Shown here piece after piece: positions 9,762 to 21,907 of a stretch of DNA of 64,000 nt. Source of the DNA: Alphaproteobacteria bacterium (GTDB taxonomy: Bacteria > Pseudomonadota > Alphaproteobacteria > UBA8366); contig JAJFJD010000008.1 of NCBI GenBank assembly GCA_021774335.1, positions 1 to 64,000 of the forward strand, in the 5' to 3' direction. Position 1 is the stretch's first letter; every line of letters starts with the position of its first letter. Below the pieces are notes generated by a model. The model did not search any database. It was not told the DNA's origin and saw only the letters and a program-made list of their open reading frames with translations. Position numbers and translations under genes: made by a program.

Positions 9762-9834
9762 CAAGACCGCGCTTTCGCCACCTTCTGTGCCGAAAAGGGC
9801 TTGACGGGCAACGGATTAGTCGTTGTCTAAATGA

Positions 9835-9849
9835 GAACAAAAAAAGAAC
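9835..9849 (+). promoter_or_regulatory. LexA operator (SOS box) of recA
   Basis: GAAC (9835-9838), seven A residues, then GAAC (9846-9849): an exact match to the alphaproteobacterial SOS box GAAC-N7-GAAC. It lies 169 bases before the recA start and abuts the likely -35 region, where LexA would block transcription. A third GAAC at 9860 is not at N7 spacing. The match and location make autoregulated SOS control of recA very likely. Confidence 0.88.
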
Positions 9850-9878
9850 TTGCGCAGAAGAACAAAACTAGTACATAT
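9850..9878 (+). promoter_or_regulatory. Candidate recA promoter
   Basis: TTGCGC (9850-9855) and ACATAT (9873-9878), 17 bases apart, directly follow the SOS box. The hexamers match sigma-70 consensus only partly, but their position beside the LexA site supports the call. The predicted leader is about 130 bases. Confidence 0.45.
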
Positions 9879-10017
9879 GATGTCATTGGATTGACGCTCC
9901 AGGGCGGCCGGGTGGACACGGGATTTGAACCGCTCCTTTCCCGCCACTGCATCGGTCTCTTTGATCCCGTTGCATTGCATCCGCCGGGGGCCTGTGAAAT
10001 AAGGGAAGGACGGCATC

Positions 10018-11133
10018 ATGTCGAACTCAGCTTTGCGCCTCGTCGAAAAGGACATCATGGACAAACAGAAAGCGTTGGACGCAGCCCTTACGCAGATTGA
10101 GCGGAATTTCGGTAAGGGCTCGATCATGAAGCTCGGCCAACATGATCAGACCGTCGAGATTGAATCGATCCCTACCGGATCGCTTGGCCTCGACATCGCC
10201 TTAGGCATTGGCGGCCTGCCCAAAGGGCGGGTAGTCGAGATTTACGGACCGGAAAGCTCGGGCAAGACCACGCTGGCGCTGCATGTGCTGGCCGAGGCCC
10301 AGAAGAAGGGCGGCACTTGCGCCTTTGTCGACGCGGAGCATGCGCTCGATCCGTCCTATGCCAAGAAACTCGGCGTCAATCTCGACGAATTGCTGATCTC
10401 TCAGCCCGATGCGGGTGAACAGGCGCTTGAGATTGCGGATACGCTGGTCCGCTCGGGTGCGATCGACGTGCTGGTGGTCGACTCGGTCGCCGCACTCGTG
10501 CCGCGCGCCGAGCTGGAAGGCGAGATGGGCGACACCCATGTCGGCCTGCAAGCGCGTCTGATGAGCCAAGCCCTGCGCAAGCTGACCGGTTCGATCAACC
10601 GGTCGAACACGATGGTCATCTTCATCAACCAAATTCGCATGAAGATCGGCGTCATGTTCGGCAGTCCGGAGACGACGAGTGGCGGCAACGCGCTGAAATT
10701 CTACGCCAGCGTCCGGCTCGACATTCGCCGGATCGGTCAGATCAAGGACCGCGACGAGGTGGTCGGCAACCAGACCCGCGTCAAGGTAGTGAAGAACAAG
10801 GTCGCCCCCCCGTTCAAGGTGGTCGAGTTCGACATCATGTATGGCGAAGGCATTTCCAAGATGGGCGAACTGCTCGACCTCGGCGTCAACGCCGGGATCG
10901 TCGAGAAGTCCGGCGCGTGGTTCTCATACGGCGATCAGCGGGTTGGCCAAGGCCGTGAGAATGCCAAGACTTTCTTCAAGGAGAACCCCGAGGTCGCGGA
11001 CGAGATCGAACGGCGCATCCGCGAGAATGCGGGCATTCTCTCCGAGGCGATGCTCAAAGGCGAGACCGCTGATAAAAATGCGGATGATGCGGAGGCCGGC
11101 GACGACGAGGCTCCCCTGGCTGGCGAGGCCTAA
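10018..11133 (+). CDS. recA: Recombinase RecA
   Basis: RecA, 371 residues, the ATP-dependent strand-exchange protein that also triggers LexA self-cleavage. Walker A is GPESSGKT at residues 77-84, followed by [10 protein letters not shown], the Walker B region [14 protein letters not shown] and the DNA-binding L2 region with [19 protein letters not shown]. The ATG at 10018 has GGAAGGA seven bases upstream and gives the N terminus [12 protein letters not shown] typical of alphaproteobacterial RecA. The in-frame ATG at codon 14 is less likely. The acidic tail ([17 protein letters not shown]) is usual. It is preceded by a LexA operator and followed by a strong terminator, so it is probably monocistronic. 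Confidence 0.98.
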   Translation: MSNSALRLVEKDIMDKQKALDAALTQIERNFGKGSIMKLGQHDQTVEIESIPTGSLGLDIALGIGGLPKGRVVEIYGPESSGKTTLALHVLAEAQKKGGTCAFVDAEHALDPSYAKKLGVNLDELLISQPDAGEQALEIADTLVRSGAIDVLVVDSVAALVPRAELEGEMGDTHVGLQARLMSQALRKLTGSINRSNTMVIFINQIRMKIGVMFGSPETTSGGNALKFYASVRLDIRRIGQIKDRDEVVGNQTRVKVVKNKVAPPFKVVEFDIMYGEGISKMGELLDLGVNAGIVEKSGAWFSYGDQRVGQGRENAKTFFKENPEVADEIERRIRENAGILSEAMLKGETADKNADDAEAGDDEAPLAGEA

Positions 11134-11187
11134 GTTTAGGCGGGGCTTAAGTCCGGCACAGCTGAGTCCTAACTCGGTATGATTTAA

Positions 11188-11247
11188 GCGGTTCCCTCCC
11201 CTCGAACCGCCTGCGGCGTGGGTTTCGACCTTCGCCGCAGTTTTTTT
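11188..11247 (+). terminator. Double-hairpin terminator of recA
   Basis: Two adjacent perfect hairpins: GCGGTTC/GAACCGC (11188-11194 with 11204-11210) and CTGCGGCG/CGCCGCAG (11211-11218 with 11233-11240), the second followed directly by seven T residues (11241-11247). The second hairpin is a textbook intrinsic terminator. It isolates recA from alaS. Confidence 0.9.
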
Positions 11248-11481
11248 GTCCGCTGGGATGGCGCGATCGGCGCTTGGAAGACGGGCAGGTGCCGGTGTTG
11301 ATGTCTCCGCCCGAAGCCCTAGATATTTTCGCCTGTCCCTTTGCGGCGTTTTCCCGCCGGTTGGGTTGCTGGACAGCCCTTGGAGCGCGGGGTACAACCG
11401 CTGTCTGCCCGCCGCGCCGACGGGCGGGATATCGCTAATAGGGTGGACTTTCAGCCGCTTGCCGCGACTGATGGGAAGACA

Positions 11482-14163
11482 ATGAGCACAACGAACGAAA
11501 TCAGAACCGCTTTCCTGGAGTATTTCCGGAAGCATGACCATCAGGTGGTCGACTCGTCGCCGCTGGTGCCGCGCAACGATCCCACATTGATGTTCACCAA
11601 CGCCGGCATGGTGCAGTTCAAGAACGTCTTCACCGGGGCGGAGCAGCGCGACTACAATCGCGCGACCACGTCTCAAAAATGTGTGCGCGCCGGCGGTAAG
11701 CATAACGATCTTGAAAACGTCGGTTATACGGCGCGGCATCACACCTTCTTCGAGATGCTCGGTAACTTCTCCTTCGGCGATTATTTCAAGGAACTGGCGA
11801 TTGAGCTGGCCTGGAATCTGATCACCAAGGAATATGGCTTGCCGGAAGACAAGCTGCTGGTCACGGTCTATGCCGAAGACGATGACGCCGCCGCGCTGTG
11901 GAAGAAGATCGCCGGCCTGCCCGAAGATAGAATTATCCGCATTGCGACGTCGGACAATTTCTGGGCGATGGGCGATACCGGACCGTGCGGACCGTGCTCC
12001 GAAATTTTCTTCGATCACGGACCGAAGATTCCCGGCGGGCCGCCGGGCAGTCCCGACGAGGATGGCGACCGTTTCATCGAGATTTGGAACCTCGTGTTCA
12101 TGCAATACGAGCAGACCGATCCAGACACGCGCGTGGACCTGCCGAAGCCGTCGATCGACACCGGTATGGGGCTTGAGCGGATTGCCGCCGTCCTTCAAGG
12201 CCACCACGATAACTATGAAACCGATATGATGCAGGCGTTGATCGCGGCATCCGCCGAGGCGAGTGGTGCGCCGGTGGACGGAGAGCGCGGCGTGTCGCAT
12301 CGGGTGATCGCGGATCATTTGCGGGCCTGCAGCTTCCTGATCGCCGATGGCGTTCTGCCTGCGAATGAAGGGCGCGGTTATGTGCTGCGCCGGATCATGC
12401 GGCGCGGCATGCGGCATGCCCACATGCTGGGATGCCAGGACCCTTTGATGCACAAACTGGTGCCCGCGCTGGTGCAGCAAATGGGCCAGCATTTCGGCGA
12501 GTTGACCCGCGCCGAGGCGCTGATCACCGAGACGCTCAAGCTCGAAGAATCGCGCTTCAAGGATACGTTGGGCCGTGGTCTGCGGTTACTGGAGGATGAG
12601 ACCGGCAAGTTGGGCGATGCCCAGGCGCTGCCGGGGGATGTCGCCTTCAAGCTATACGACACCTATGGCTTTCCGCTCGACCTGACACAGGACATCCTGC
12701 GCGGGCAGGGGCGGGCGGTCGACACCGACGGCTTCGATTCCGCGATGGACCTTCAACGGGCAGCGGCGCGCAAGGCGTGGACCGGGTCTGGGGATGCGGC
12801 CACTGATGCGGTCTGGTTCGACCTCAAGGAAGAAATTGGCGCGACCGAGTTCCTCGGCTACGAGACGGAGAGCGCCGAAGGCGTCGTTACCGCCCTGGTG
12901 GTTGATGGGAAGCCGGTCGACTCCGCCGAGGCGGGGCAGGTGGTTTCGGTGATCGCCAACCAAACGCCGTTCTATGGTGAATCCGGCGGTCAGATGGGCG
13001 ATACCGGCATCCTGTTCACGGCCGAGGGTACGGAAGTGCCGGTCGAGGATACGCTCAAGAAGCTCGACGACATGCATATCCATATGGGCAAGGTTGCGCG
13101 CGGCACCCTGCGCGTCGGCGATGCGGTGGAAATGCGGGTCGATGGTGTGCGCCGACGCAGTTTGCGCGCCAACCATTCGGTCACCCATCTGATGCATGAA
13201 GCGCTGCGCCGCCGTCTCGGCGATCACGTGACCCAGAAGGGCTCATCCGTGGCGCCCGACTACATGCGGTTCGATTTTAGCCAACCCAAGCCATTGACCG
13301 CGGAGGACATCACTGCAATCGAGTCCGAGGTCAACGCCCGCATCCGGCAGAACGGCGGCGTGCGGACACGGTTGATGACGCCCGACGAGGCGGTCGAGGC
13401 GGGCGCATTGGCCCTGTTCGGTGAGAAATACGGTGACGAGGTGCGCGTCGTTTCCATGGCGCATGATGGCGCGCATGATGGCGCGCACGCCGAGGGCGAA
13501 GGCGATCATTATTTCTCCACAGAACTCTGCGGTGGCACGCATGTGCGGCGCACCGGCGACATCGGTTTTTTCAAGATCACCGGCGAAAGTGCTGTGGCGG
13601 CGGGCGTGCGCCGGATCGAGGCGTTGACCGGCGACGCGGCCTATCAATTCGTGGCCGAGCGGGAGAATGCCCTGGCCGATACGGCTGCGGCACTTCGCAC
13701 GGCCCCCGGTGAGGTGCCTGGCCGGGTAGCGGCCCTGCTGGAAGAGCGCCGCAAGCTAGAACGCGAAGTATCGGACCTGCGGCAGAAACTCGCGGCGGGT
13801 GGCGGCGGCAGTGCCGCGCCCGAAGAGGCGCGCGAGATCGCGGGCGTCAAGCTGGCGACCCGCAAGCTCGATGGCGTCCCGGCGAAGGAGTTGAAGCCGC
13901 TGGTCGATACGCTCAAGCAGCAGATCAAATCGGGTGTCGTCGCGGTGGTCGCCGTGAACGAGGGCAAGGCGTCGCTTGTCGTCGGCGTGACCGGCGATCT
14001 GGTCGAACGGTTCGACGCCGTGCAACTGGTTCGCGCGGGCTCGGCTGCGATCGGCGGCAAGGGCGGCGGCGGCCGTCCCGACATGGCGCAGGCCGGCGGT
14101 CCAGACGGGGCCGCGGCGGATGCGGCCCTATCGGCAATCGAAGCGGCAATGAACGGGGCCTGA
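11482..14163 (+). CDS. alaS: Alanyl-tRNA synthetase
   Basis: AlaRS, 893 residues, class II synthetase that charges tRNA-Ala and clears Ser and Gly errors. The ATG at 11482 is chosen because [15 protein letters not shown] is the conserved N terminus; the 47 extra open codons before it are not. [10 protein letters not shown] and [17 protein letters not shown] are in the catalytic domain. The editing-site zinc ligands are His565, His569 (NHSVTHLMH), Cys683 and His687 (CGGTH). The oligomerisation domain ends in [17 protein letters not shown] small in-frame duplication gives HDGAHDGAH near residues 665-673, just before the CGGTH motif. It converges on icd with a gap of 19 bases. Confidence 0.98.
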   Translation: MSTTNEIRTAFLEYFRKHDHQVVDSSPLVPRNDPTLMFTNAGMVQFKNVFTGAEQRDYNRATTSQKCVRAGGKHNDLENVGYTARHHTFFEMLGNFSFGDYFKELAIELAWNLITKEYGLPEDKLLVTVYAEDDDAAALWKKIAGLPEDRIIRIATSDNFWAMGDTGPCGPCSEIFFDHGPKIPGGPPGSPDEDGDRFIEIWNLVFMQYEQTDPDTRVDLPKPSIDTGMGLERIAAVLQGHHDNYETDMMQALIAASAEASGAPVDGERGVSHRVIADHLRACSFLIADGVLPANEGRGYVLRRIMRRGMRHAHMLGCQDPLMHKLVPALVQQMGQHFGELTRAEALITETLKLEESRFKDTLGRGLRLLEDETGKLGDAQALPGDVAFKLYDTYGFPLDLTQDILRGQGRAVDTDGFDSAMDLQRAAARKAWTGSGDAATDAVWFDLKEEIGATEFLGYETESAEGVVTALVVDGKPVDSAEAGQVVSVIANQTPFYGESGGQMGDTGILFTAEGTEVPVEDTLKKLDDMHIHMGKVARGTLRVGDAVEMRVDGVRRRSLRANHSVTHLMHEALRRRLGDHVTQKGSSVAPDYMRFDFSQPKPLTAEDITAIESEVNARIRQNGGVRTRLMTPDEAVEAGALALFGEKYGDEVRVVSMAHDGAHDGAHAEGEGDHYFSTELCGGTHVRRTGDIGFFKITGESAVAAGVRRIEALTGDAAYQFVAERENALADTAAALRTAPGEVPGRVAALLEERRKLEREVSDLRQKLAAGGGGSAAPEEAREIAGVKLATRKLDGVPAKELKPLVDTLKQQIKSGVVAVVAVNEGKASLVVGVTGDLVERFDAVQLVRAGSAAIGGKGGGGRPDMAQAGGPDGAAADAALSAIEAAMNGA

Positions 14164-14182
14164 TCGCCCCGCCGCACCCCTG

Positions 14183-16865
<2,683 letters not shown>

Positions 16866-17717
16866 ATGCGCTTTGAAGGAACCGATAAATACGTTGCGAC
16901 CGAGGACTTGATGGTCGCGGTGAACGCGTCGATCAGCCTGGAACGGCCGCTGCTGATCAAGGGCGAGCCGGGAACCGGGAAGACGATTCTCGCGCATGAA
17001 GTCGCCGAGGCGATCAAGGCGCCGCTGATCGAATGGCATATCAAATCGACCACCAAGGCGCAGCATGGCCTGTACGAATATGACGCCGTACGGCGTCTGC
17101 GCGACAGTCAGCTTGGCGACGATAAGGTCCATGACATCGGCAATTATATTGTGCGCGGCAAGCTGTGGGAGGCGTTCGACTCCGACCAGCGCCCCGTTCT
17201 GCTGATCGACGAGATCGACAAGGCGGACATCGAATTCCCGAACGATCTGCTGCTCGAACTCGACCGGATGGAGTTCTACGTCTACGAGACGCGCGAACAG
17301 GTCAAAGCCGCACAGCGTCCTATCGTCATCATCACGTCGAACAATGAGAAGGAATTGCCGGACGCCTTTCTGCGCCGCTGTTTCTTCCACTACATCTCCT
17401 TCCCGGACAAGGACACGATGCGCGACATCGTCGAGGTGCATTATCCGGATATTCAGGGGATGCTGGTGCGCGAAGCGATGAAGGTTTTCTACGACATCCG
17501 CGAGGTGCCGGGATTGAAGAAGCGGCCATCGACGTCGGAACTGCTCGACTGGCTGAAGCTTCTGATGATCGAAGACATTCCGGCGGATGCGTTGCGCAGC
17601 AACGATTCCTCCAAGATGATCCCGCCGCTCTACGGCGCGTTGCTCAAGAACGAGCAGGACGTGCAGCTTTTCGAACGCCTGGCCTTCATGGCGCGGCGTG
17701 ATCAGGGCGACGACTAG
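16866..17717 (+). CDS. MoxR-type AAA+ ATPase
   Basis: A 283-residue AAA+ ATPase of the MoxR family. Walker A is GEPGTGKT (residues 33-40), Walker B VLLIDEID with Asp115 and Glu116, and sensor 1 is IITSNNEKELPDAFLRRC. MoxR proteins act as chaperones that insert cofactors or activate partner complexes, usually with a VWA-domain protein encoded next door; such a gene follows after 25 bases. The start has AGGAC upstream. The client complex is not encoded nearby. The pair resembles CoxD/CoxE of CO dehydrogenase clusters, but no cox structural genes are present. Confidence 0.92.
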   Translation: MRFEGTDKYVATEDLMVAVNASISLERPLLIKGEPGTGKTILAHEVAEAIKAPLIEWHIKSTTKAQHGLYEYDAVRRLRDSQLGDDKVHDIGNYIVRGKLWEAFDSDQRPVLLIDEIDKADIEFPNDLLLELDRMEFYVYETREQVKAAQRPIVIITSNNEKELPDAFLRRCFFHYISFPDKDTMRDIVEVHYPDIQGMLVREAMKVFYDIREVPGLKKRPSTSELLDWLKLLMIEDIPADALRSNDSSKMIPPLYGALLKNEQDVQLFERLAFMARRDQGDD

Positions 17718-17742
17718 CGCCTAGCCTACTCGGGAGCGACCC

Positions 17743-18921
17743 ATGTTCTTCAACTTCTTCCTCGAACTCCGCACCGCGGGCGTGCCGGTTTCGATCAAGG
17801 AGTACCTGACTCTCATCGGCGCGATGGAGAAGGGCTGCGCGGAATACAGCATCGATAAGTTCTACTATCTCAGCCGGTCCGCCTTGGTGAAGGATGAGCG
17901 CAATCTCGACCGCTTCGATCAGGTATTCGCCCATATTTTCAAAGGCCTTGAACGGCCGGAGGGCGAGATCGAGGTCGACATCCCGGAAGAATGGTTGCGC
18001 AAGCTCGCCGAGCTCCATCTCACCAAGGAAGAGATGGCCGAGATCGAGGCGCTGGGGGGATGGGAGAAGCTGATGGAGACGCTAAAGGAGCGTCTCGAGG
18101 AGCAGAAGAAACGCCACCAAGGCGGCAACAAGATGATCGGCACCGCTGGTCGGTCGCCCTTCGGCGCCTATGGCTACAACCCGGAAGGCGTGCGGATCGG
18201 CCAGCATGAGTCGCGGCACCGGCGCGCGGTCAAGGTCTGGGATCAGCGGCAGTTCAAGAATCTCGATGACCGGATCGAGATCGGCACCCGCAACATCAAG
18301 ATCGCGCTGCGCCGCCTGCGCAAATTCACGCGCCAGGGCGTGCCCACGGAATTAGACCTGCCGGATACGATCAAGTCGACCGCAAACAATGCCGGTTATC
18401 TCGACATCAAGATGGTGCCCGAACGCCGCAACGCGGTGAAGGTGCTGCTGTTCCTAGACGTCGGCGGGTCGATGGACGATCACATCAGAGTCTGCGAAGA
18501 GCTGTTCTCGGCCGCGCGGACCGAGTTCAAGCATCTTGAGTTTTTCTATTTCCACAACTGCATGTATGAGCGGGTGTGGAAGGACAACCGGCGCCGGCAC
18601 TCCGAAACGCTGGATACCTGGGAAGTCTTGCGGACCTACCCGTCAGATTACCGGGTCATCTTCGTCGGCGACGCGACCATGAGTCCCTACGAAATTGTCT
18701 ATCCCGGCGGCAGCGTCGAGCATTGGAACGAAGAGGCCGGCAATGTCTGGATGGAGCGGATGCTCCGGCTATATGAACGCGCGGTCTGGCTGAACCCCCA
18801 GCCGCGGGACGTGTGGGACTATTATGAGTCGATCCGCGTCGTGAAGGATCTGATGGAAGACCGGATGTTTCCGCTGACGATTCAGGGATTGGACGATGCG
18901 ATGCGGGAACTGGGACGGTAA
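17743..18921 (+). CDS. VWA domain-containing protein, CoxE-like partner of MoxR
   Basis: A 392-residue protein with a C-terminal von Willebrand A domain. The MIDAS motif is degenerate-looking but complete as DVGGSM (Asp239, Ser243; normally DxSxS has Ser in place of the first Gly). The N-terminal 120 residues are helical and charged, and the middle holds a basic linker (RHRRAVKVWDQRQF). A conserved Thr equivalent may lie in FVGDATMS. Encoded 25 bases after the MoxR ATPase with GGGAGCG before the ATG, so co-translation is likely. It presumably presents a substrate complex to the ATPase. Confidence 0.85.
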   Translation: MFFNFFLELRTAGVPVSIKEYLTLIGAMEKGCAEYSIDKFYYLSRSALVKDERNLDRFDQVFAHIFKGLERPEGEIEVDIPEEWLRKLAELHLTKEEMAEIEALGGWEKLMETLKERLEEQKKRHQGGNKMIGTAGRSPFGAYGYNPEGVRIGQHESRHRRAVKVWDQRQFKNLDDRIEIGTRNIKIALRRLRKFTRQGVPTELDLPDTIKSTANNAGYLDIKMVPERRNAVKVLLFLDVGGSMDDHIRVCEELFSAARTEFKHLEFFYFHNCMYERVWKDNRRRHSETLDTWEVLRTYPSDYRVIFVGDATMSPYEIVYPGGSVEHWNEEAGNVWMERMLRLYERAVWLNPQPRDVWDYYESIRVVKDLMEDRMFPLTIQGLDDAMRELGR

Positions 18922-18978
18922 TGACCGCCCGCCAATCCTATTCTTCCCGCCGCCGGTGGATCATGCGATAACCCTTCC

Positions 18979-19293
18979 ATGCGACGTAGAGATTGTATCG
19001 CTCTCTTATTGGGCACGGCGGCATTAGGCGGCTGCGGCACGTACTGGCAAGTCGTCGGTGAGCCGTCTGAAACCAATGTGCCGGAAGAGGTTTCCGTCCA
19101 GGATGATCAGAAAGCCGTGGGTGTCTGCTACAACGGCAACAACACGACCCGCGAAAAGTTGTCGACAGCGGCGCGCGATCTCTGCAAGGAACCCGGCTCC
19201 ACCGTACAGTTCCGGACCGAGGATTTGCATTTCAACGATTGCCCGTTGCTCAAGAAACGGCGCGCGGTCTTCGTCTGTATCGACCCGAAATAG
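18979..19293 (+). CDS. Small hypothetical lipoprotein
   Basis: A 104-residue protein with a short positively charged start (MRRRD), a hydrophobic stretch and a lipobox LGGC, so probably a lipoprotein anchored through the cysteine at residue 19. The mature part contains VGVCYN, DLCKEPG and FNDCPLL, giving four further cysteines that could form two disulfides in the periplasm. No known family is recognised. It starts 57 bases after the VWA gene and its stop lies eight bases from the convergent LOG gene. Confidence 0.7.
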   Translation: MRRRDCIALLLGTAALGGCGTYWQVVGEPSETNVPEEVSVQDDQKAVGVCYNGNNTTREKLSTAARDLCKEPGSTVQFRTEDLHFNDCPLLKKRRAVFVCIDPK

Positions 19294-19301
19294 GGCGGCG
19301 G

Positions 19302-19886
19302 TCAGACTTTCTTTGGATCGAAGGTTTGTTGTTCGGCCGGGCTGGCCTGCAGTGCCGGAATGATCTCTTGCACGGACGCGGCCCATCGGATCAGGGGTGG
19401 ATTATTCCGGGCCATGTAGCGGTTATCCGCCACATGATCCAACAGCGCCTTGAACGGCTGCCAGTATCCGTCGATATCGGCAATGACGATCGGCTTGTCG
19501 TGCAGGTTCAACTGTTTCCACGTGATGATCTCGAAGGCCTCGTCTAACGTGCCGAGGCCACCGGGCATGATCGCGAAGCCGTCGGACAATTCGGCCATCT
19601 TCTGCTTACGGCTGTGCATTGAAGGTGTGACGATCAATTCGTCGCATCCGTCATGACCGAGTTCCCGCTCCTGCAGGAATTCCGGAATTACGCCGATCAC
19701 CTCACCGCCGGCGGCAAGCGCCGCATCGGCCGTGATGCCCATAAGGCCGATTTGACCCCCACCAAAGACGAGGCGGATGCCGTTTTCCGCCAAAGCGGTG
19801 CCAAGTTGTGCCGCAGCCGTGCGATGGCTTTCCGGAACGTCGGACGCCGACGCGCAATAGACGCAAACGGATTGAATATCTGCCAT
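19302..19886 (-). CDS. LOG family protein (TIGR00730), putative nucleotide phosphoribohydrolase
   Basis: A 194-residue LOG-type protein. The signature PGGLGTLDE (residues 109-117) and the preceding RKQKMAEL match enzymes that release a base from a 5'-monophosphate, such as cytokinin riboside 5'-monophosphate phosphoribohydrolase. Bacterial members mostly act on AMP or similar nucleotides, so a cytokinin role is not implied. The ATG at 19886 begins MADIQSVCVYCAS, the usual N terminus; the open frame extends 163 codons upstream without homology. The start is divergent from a LysM protein gene. Confidence 0.88.
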   Translation of the reverse strand: MADIQSVCVYCASASDVPESHRTAAAQLGTALAENGIRLVFGGGQIGLMGITADAALAAGGEVIGVIPEFLQERELGHDGCDELIVTPSMHSRKQKMAELSDGFAIMPGGLGTLDEAFEIITWKQLNLHDKPIVIADIDGYWQPFKALLDHVADNRYMARNNPPLIRWAASVQEIIPALQASPAEQQTFDPKKV

Positions 19887-20028
19887 GAACAGGGGTTTAG
19901 GGCGTGCCGACGAAGAAAACAAGTTTGATAACGCATCGGTGCGGGCGATAGCCGTCCGGTTGCTAACATTGCGTCCCGGGGCATGGAATACTACAAATAA
20001 TCGTATAGAAATCGGTTTGGGGGGCGGG

Positions 20029-21246
20029 GTGAACCGAAATGTCCTGATTGGCGCGTTCGCGGTGGGGTTGGCGCTTGTCGCAATCCTGTACTTCACTTGG
20101 CCTGTCGATGAGGCTGAGCAGAAATCTACGGCAAAACCGCCGGCGGAATCCTCAGCCGCACCGGGTTCCCCCACCACATCTTCTTCCAGTGATGCCGTCA
20201 AAAAGAAACCTTCCGGCACGGCGGGGGCTGTGGGTTCAACATCGCCAGGGGCGAAGCCGTCATCGAAAACGGATGGAAAGACCACTGCCGTCGTACCCAG
20301 TTTCGATGTGGTTCGCGTGACGCCGGCAGGCGAGGCAGTAATCGCGGGCCGCGCCGCGCCGGGCAGCAAAGTCATGATCTATGACCGCAAGAAGCTTGTC
20401 GGCGAAACAACGGCGAATGACAAAGGGGAATGGGTACTGGTTCCCGAAGGGCGCTTGAATCCCGGCGATGCGAACCTGTCGATTTCTGCCGAGCGGCCGG
20501 ATGGCACCAGCGCGGCATCCGAGAAGGTCGTCGTGCTGATGGTTCCGAAAGAGACTGTATCGTCGAAACCCGCACCACAGGGTCAAGCGGCCCGGAAGTC
20601 GACCCAGCCGCAATCGGCACAATCTCAACAGACACAGTCGCAATCGGCGCAGCAGAAGTCTGCGCCGTCAGAGTCGGCCGCCACGCAATCATCGGTGCCG
20701 CAACCCCGGCAGCCGGTCGCGGTTCTCGTGCCGCGCGACGGCGCAGGGCCGGCGACGATCCTCCAGGAACCGCAACCCGGTCCCGGCGTGGGGACGGATT
20801 CATTGCGTCTGCAAGTGATCGACTATGATGAGAAGGGGAACCTGACGCTTGGCGGAAAAGGCCAGCCGCAGGCCTTTCTTCGAGCCTATCTCGACAATAA
20901 GGTTCTCGGCGAAGCGGACGTTCCGGAAGACGGGAAATGGCAGTTGCGGCCGGATGGGCCGGTTGCGCCTGGGACATACCGGCTGCGTATCGACCAACTC
21001 GTGAGCGGCAAGGTGGCGCAACGCATCGAGCTGCCCTTCACACGGTCACGGCCGGTCGCGGAACTGCCTGGGGATACTTTCGTCGTGGTGCAGCCAGGCA
21101 ATAGCCTGTGGCGGCTTGCGCGCCGGTCCTATGGCGATGGAGTTCTATTTTCGGTCATTTATCAGGCGAATCTGGATCAGATCCGCGATCCGGACCTGAT
21201 CTATCCAGGCCAAGTCTTTGCGCTACCGACGTCTAAGGCGCGTTAG
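20029..21246 (+). CDS. LysM domain protein with N-terminal membrane anchor
   Basis: A 405-residue envelope protein. An N-terminal hydrophobic helix (residues 5-23) is followed by a Ser/Pro/Ala-rich linker, an Ig-like or carbohydrate-fold module (VTPAGEAVIAGRAAPGSKV), a long Gln/Ser-rich low-complexity stretch, a second similar module, and a C-terminal LysM domain (VVQPGNSLWRLARRSYGDG to YPGQVFALP) that should bind peptidoglycan. I chose the GTG at 20029 because it directly precedes the membrane helix and has a G-rich site; the upstream ATG at 19885 overlaps the LOG start. Linkage with a LOG gene is common in this bacterial group. The 3' end overlaps a convergent gene by 14 bases. Confidence 0.8.
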   Translation: MNRNVLIGAFAVGLALVAILYFTWPVDEAEQKSTAKPPAESSAAPGSPTTSSSSDAVKKKPSGTAGAVGSTSPGAKPSSKTDGKTTAVVPSFDVVRVTPAGEAVIAGRAAPGSKVMIYDRKKLVGETTANDKGEWVLVPEGRLNPGDANLSISAERPDGTSAASEKVVVLMVPKETVSSKPAPQGQAARKSTQPQSAQSQQTQSQSAQQKSAPSESAATQSSVPQPRQPVAVLVPRDGAGPATILQEPQPGPGVGTDSLRLQVIDYDEKGNLTLGGKGQPQAFLRAYLDNKVLGEADVPEDGKWQLRPDGPVAPGTYRLRIDQLVSGKVAQRIELPFTRSRPVAELPGDTFVVVQPGNSLWRLARRSYGDGVLFSVIYQANLDQIRDPDLIYPGQVFALPTSKAR

Positions 21247-21586
21247 CCGATTGGTGCTGGGTGTCACGGAGACGGCGGGATGGTTGCAGCGACTCAACCA
21301 TGTCGACCAGGCGTTTAGTATCGGCAAGCCGGCTGATCGCTTCGCCAAGGGCCCATGCCGGTGTCGCGGGACCGTCCGACTTCAACTCAGCCGAAACAAC
21401 GATTTCATGCCCGTCCGGCAGGTTGACGGTGAAGCCCTTGAACCGTTTCGCGAGATCGAGGACCGCCAGCGTGCTTTGCCGCCGATTGGAACCGTCCCCC
21501 GTAAACGGCAGGACACCAAGTCGCCCTTCGAGAAATGCCAATCCTGTCTGCGCCTCTTCCGCACTGGCCCACACCCTGAATGCCAT
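21233..21586 (-). CDS. Hypothetical protein of 117 residues
   Basis: A short gene with protein-like composition (MAFRVWASAEEAQTGLAFLE at the N terminus, then DLAKRFKGFTVNLPDGHEIVV and a Leu-rich C terminus). No recognised family. The ATG at 21586 has AGGA upstream; an earlier ATG at 21628 has no ribosome site. It overlaps the 3' end of the LysM gene by 14 bases on the opposite strand. The opposite frames here read as Arg- and Ser-rich shadows, which favours this strand. No signal peptide or membrane helix is seen. Confidence 0.5.
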   Translation of the reverse strand: MAFRVWASAEEAQTGLAFLEGRLGVLPFTGDGSNRRQSTLAVLDLAKRFKGFTVNLPDGHEIVVSAELKSDGPATPAWALGEAISRLADTKRLVDMVESLQPSRRLRDTQHQSANAP

Positions 21587-21907
21587 GGTCCTGTATTGAA
21601 AGCTGAAATTTATATATGGCTCTAACATAATGAAATATAGGATCTTATCTATTTTCCGGAGTAAGCCTTGCTTCCGTCGCTGTGATCGACGGTGGCGATT
21701 TCGCCTATTATCCCGTCACGCTGATGGCTTTAATCCGTTCAATTCATCCCAATATAAGCGCCATAAGATTTACACTTTGTTACTGAGTTGCCGCGGATAC
21801 TGTGAAAAGTCAGTAGGTTACGCGTCCTTTCTGGACGTGGCGCGGAAAGGTTCCCGATACGGCACGAAAAGCGATTCGGGAGTTAACGGGGAGAGGAGCG
21901 CCGCTAC
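21587..21907. other. AT-richer intergenic region upstream of psd
   Basis: These 321 bases lie between a minus-strand hypothetical gene and psd, and should hold the psd-pssA promoter. The first 200 bases are clearly more AT-rich than the neighbours. A 93-codon plus-strand open frame here has Arg/Ser-rich shadow composition and I do not call it. I saw no confident promoter hexamer pair. Confidence 0.45.

Noticed and set aside
8241..9764. A 507-codon open frame opposite the TcuA-like flavoprotein gene
   Set aside because: It mirrors a gene with clear FAD motifs, is rich in Val, Ala, Arg and His as expected for a high-GC shadow, and shows no domain.
11248..11481. T-box or other leader regulator for alaS
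   Set aside because: No specifier stem or TGGNACC-like T-box sequence is visible, and T-boxes are not expected in this group.
10924..12492. A 522-codon minus-strand open frame across the recA end and alaS start
   Set aside because: It spans two well-identified genes and the recA terminator and has no recognisable domain.
16866..18921. A CO dehydrogenase accessory cluster
   Set aside because: The MoxR/VWA pair resembles CoxD/CoxE, but no coxMSL or other cox genes are present; the pair occurs widely without them.
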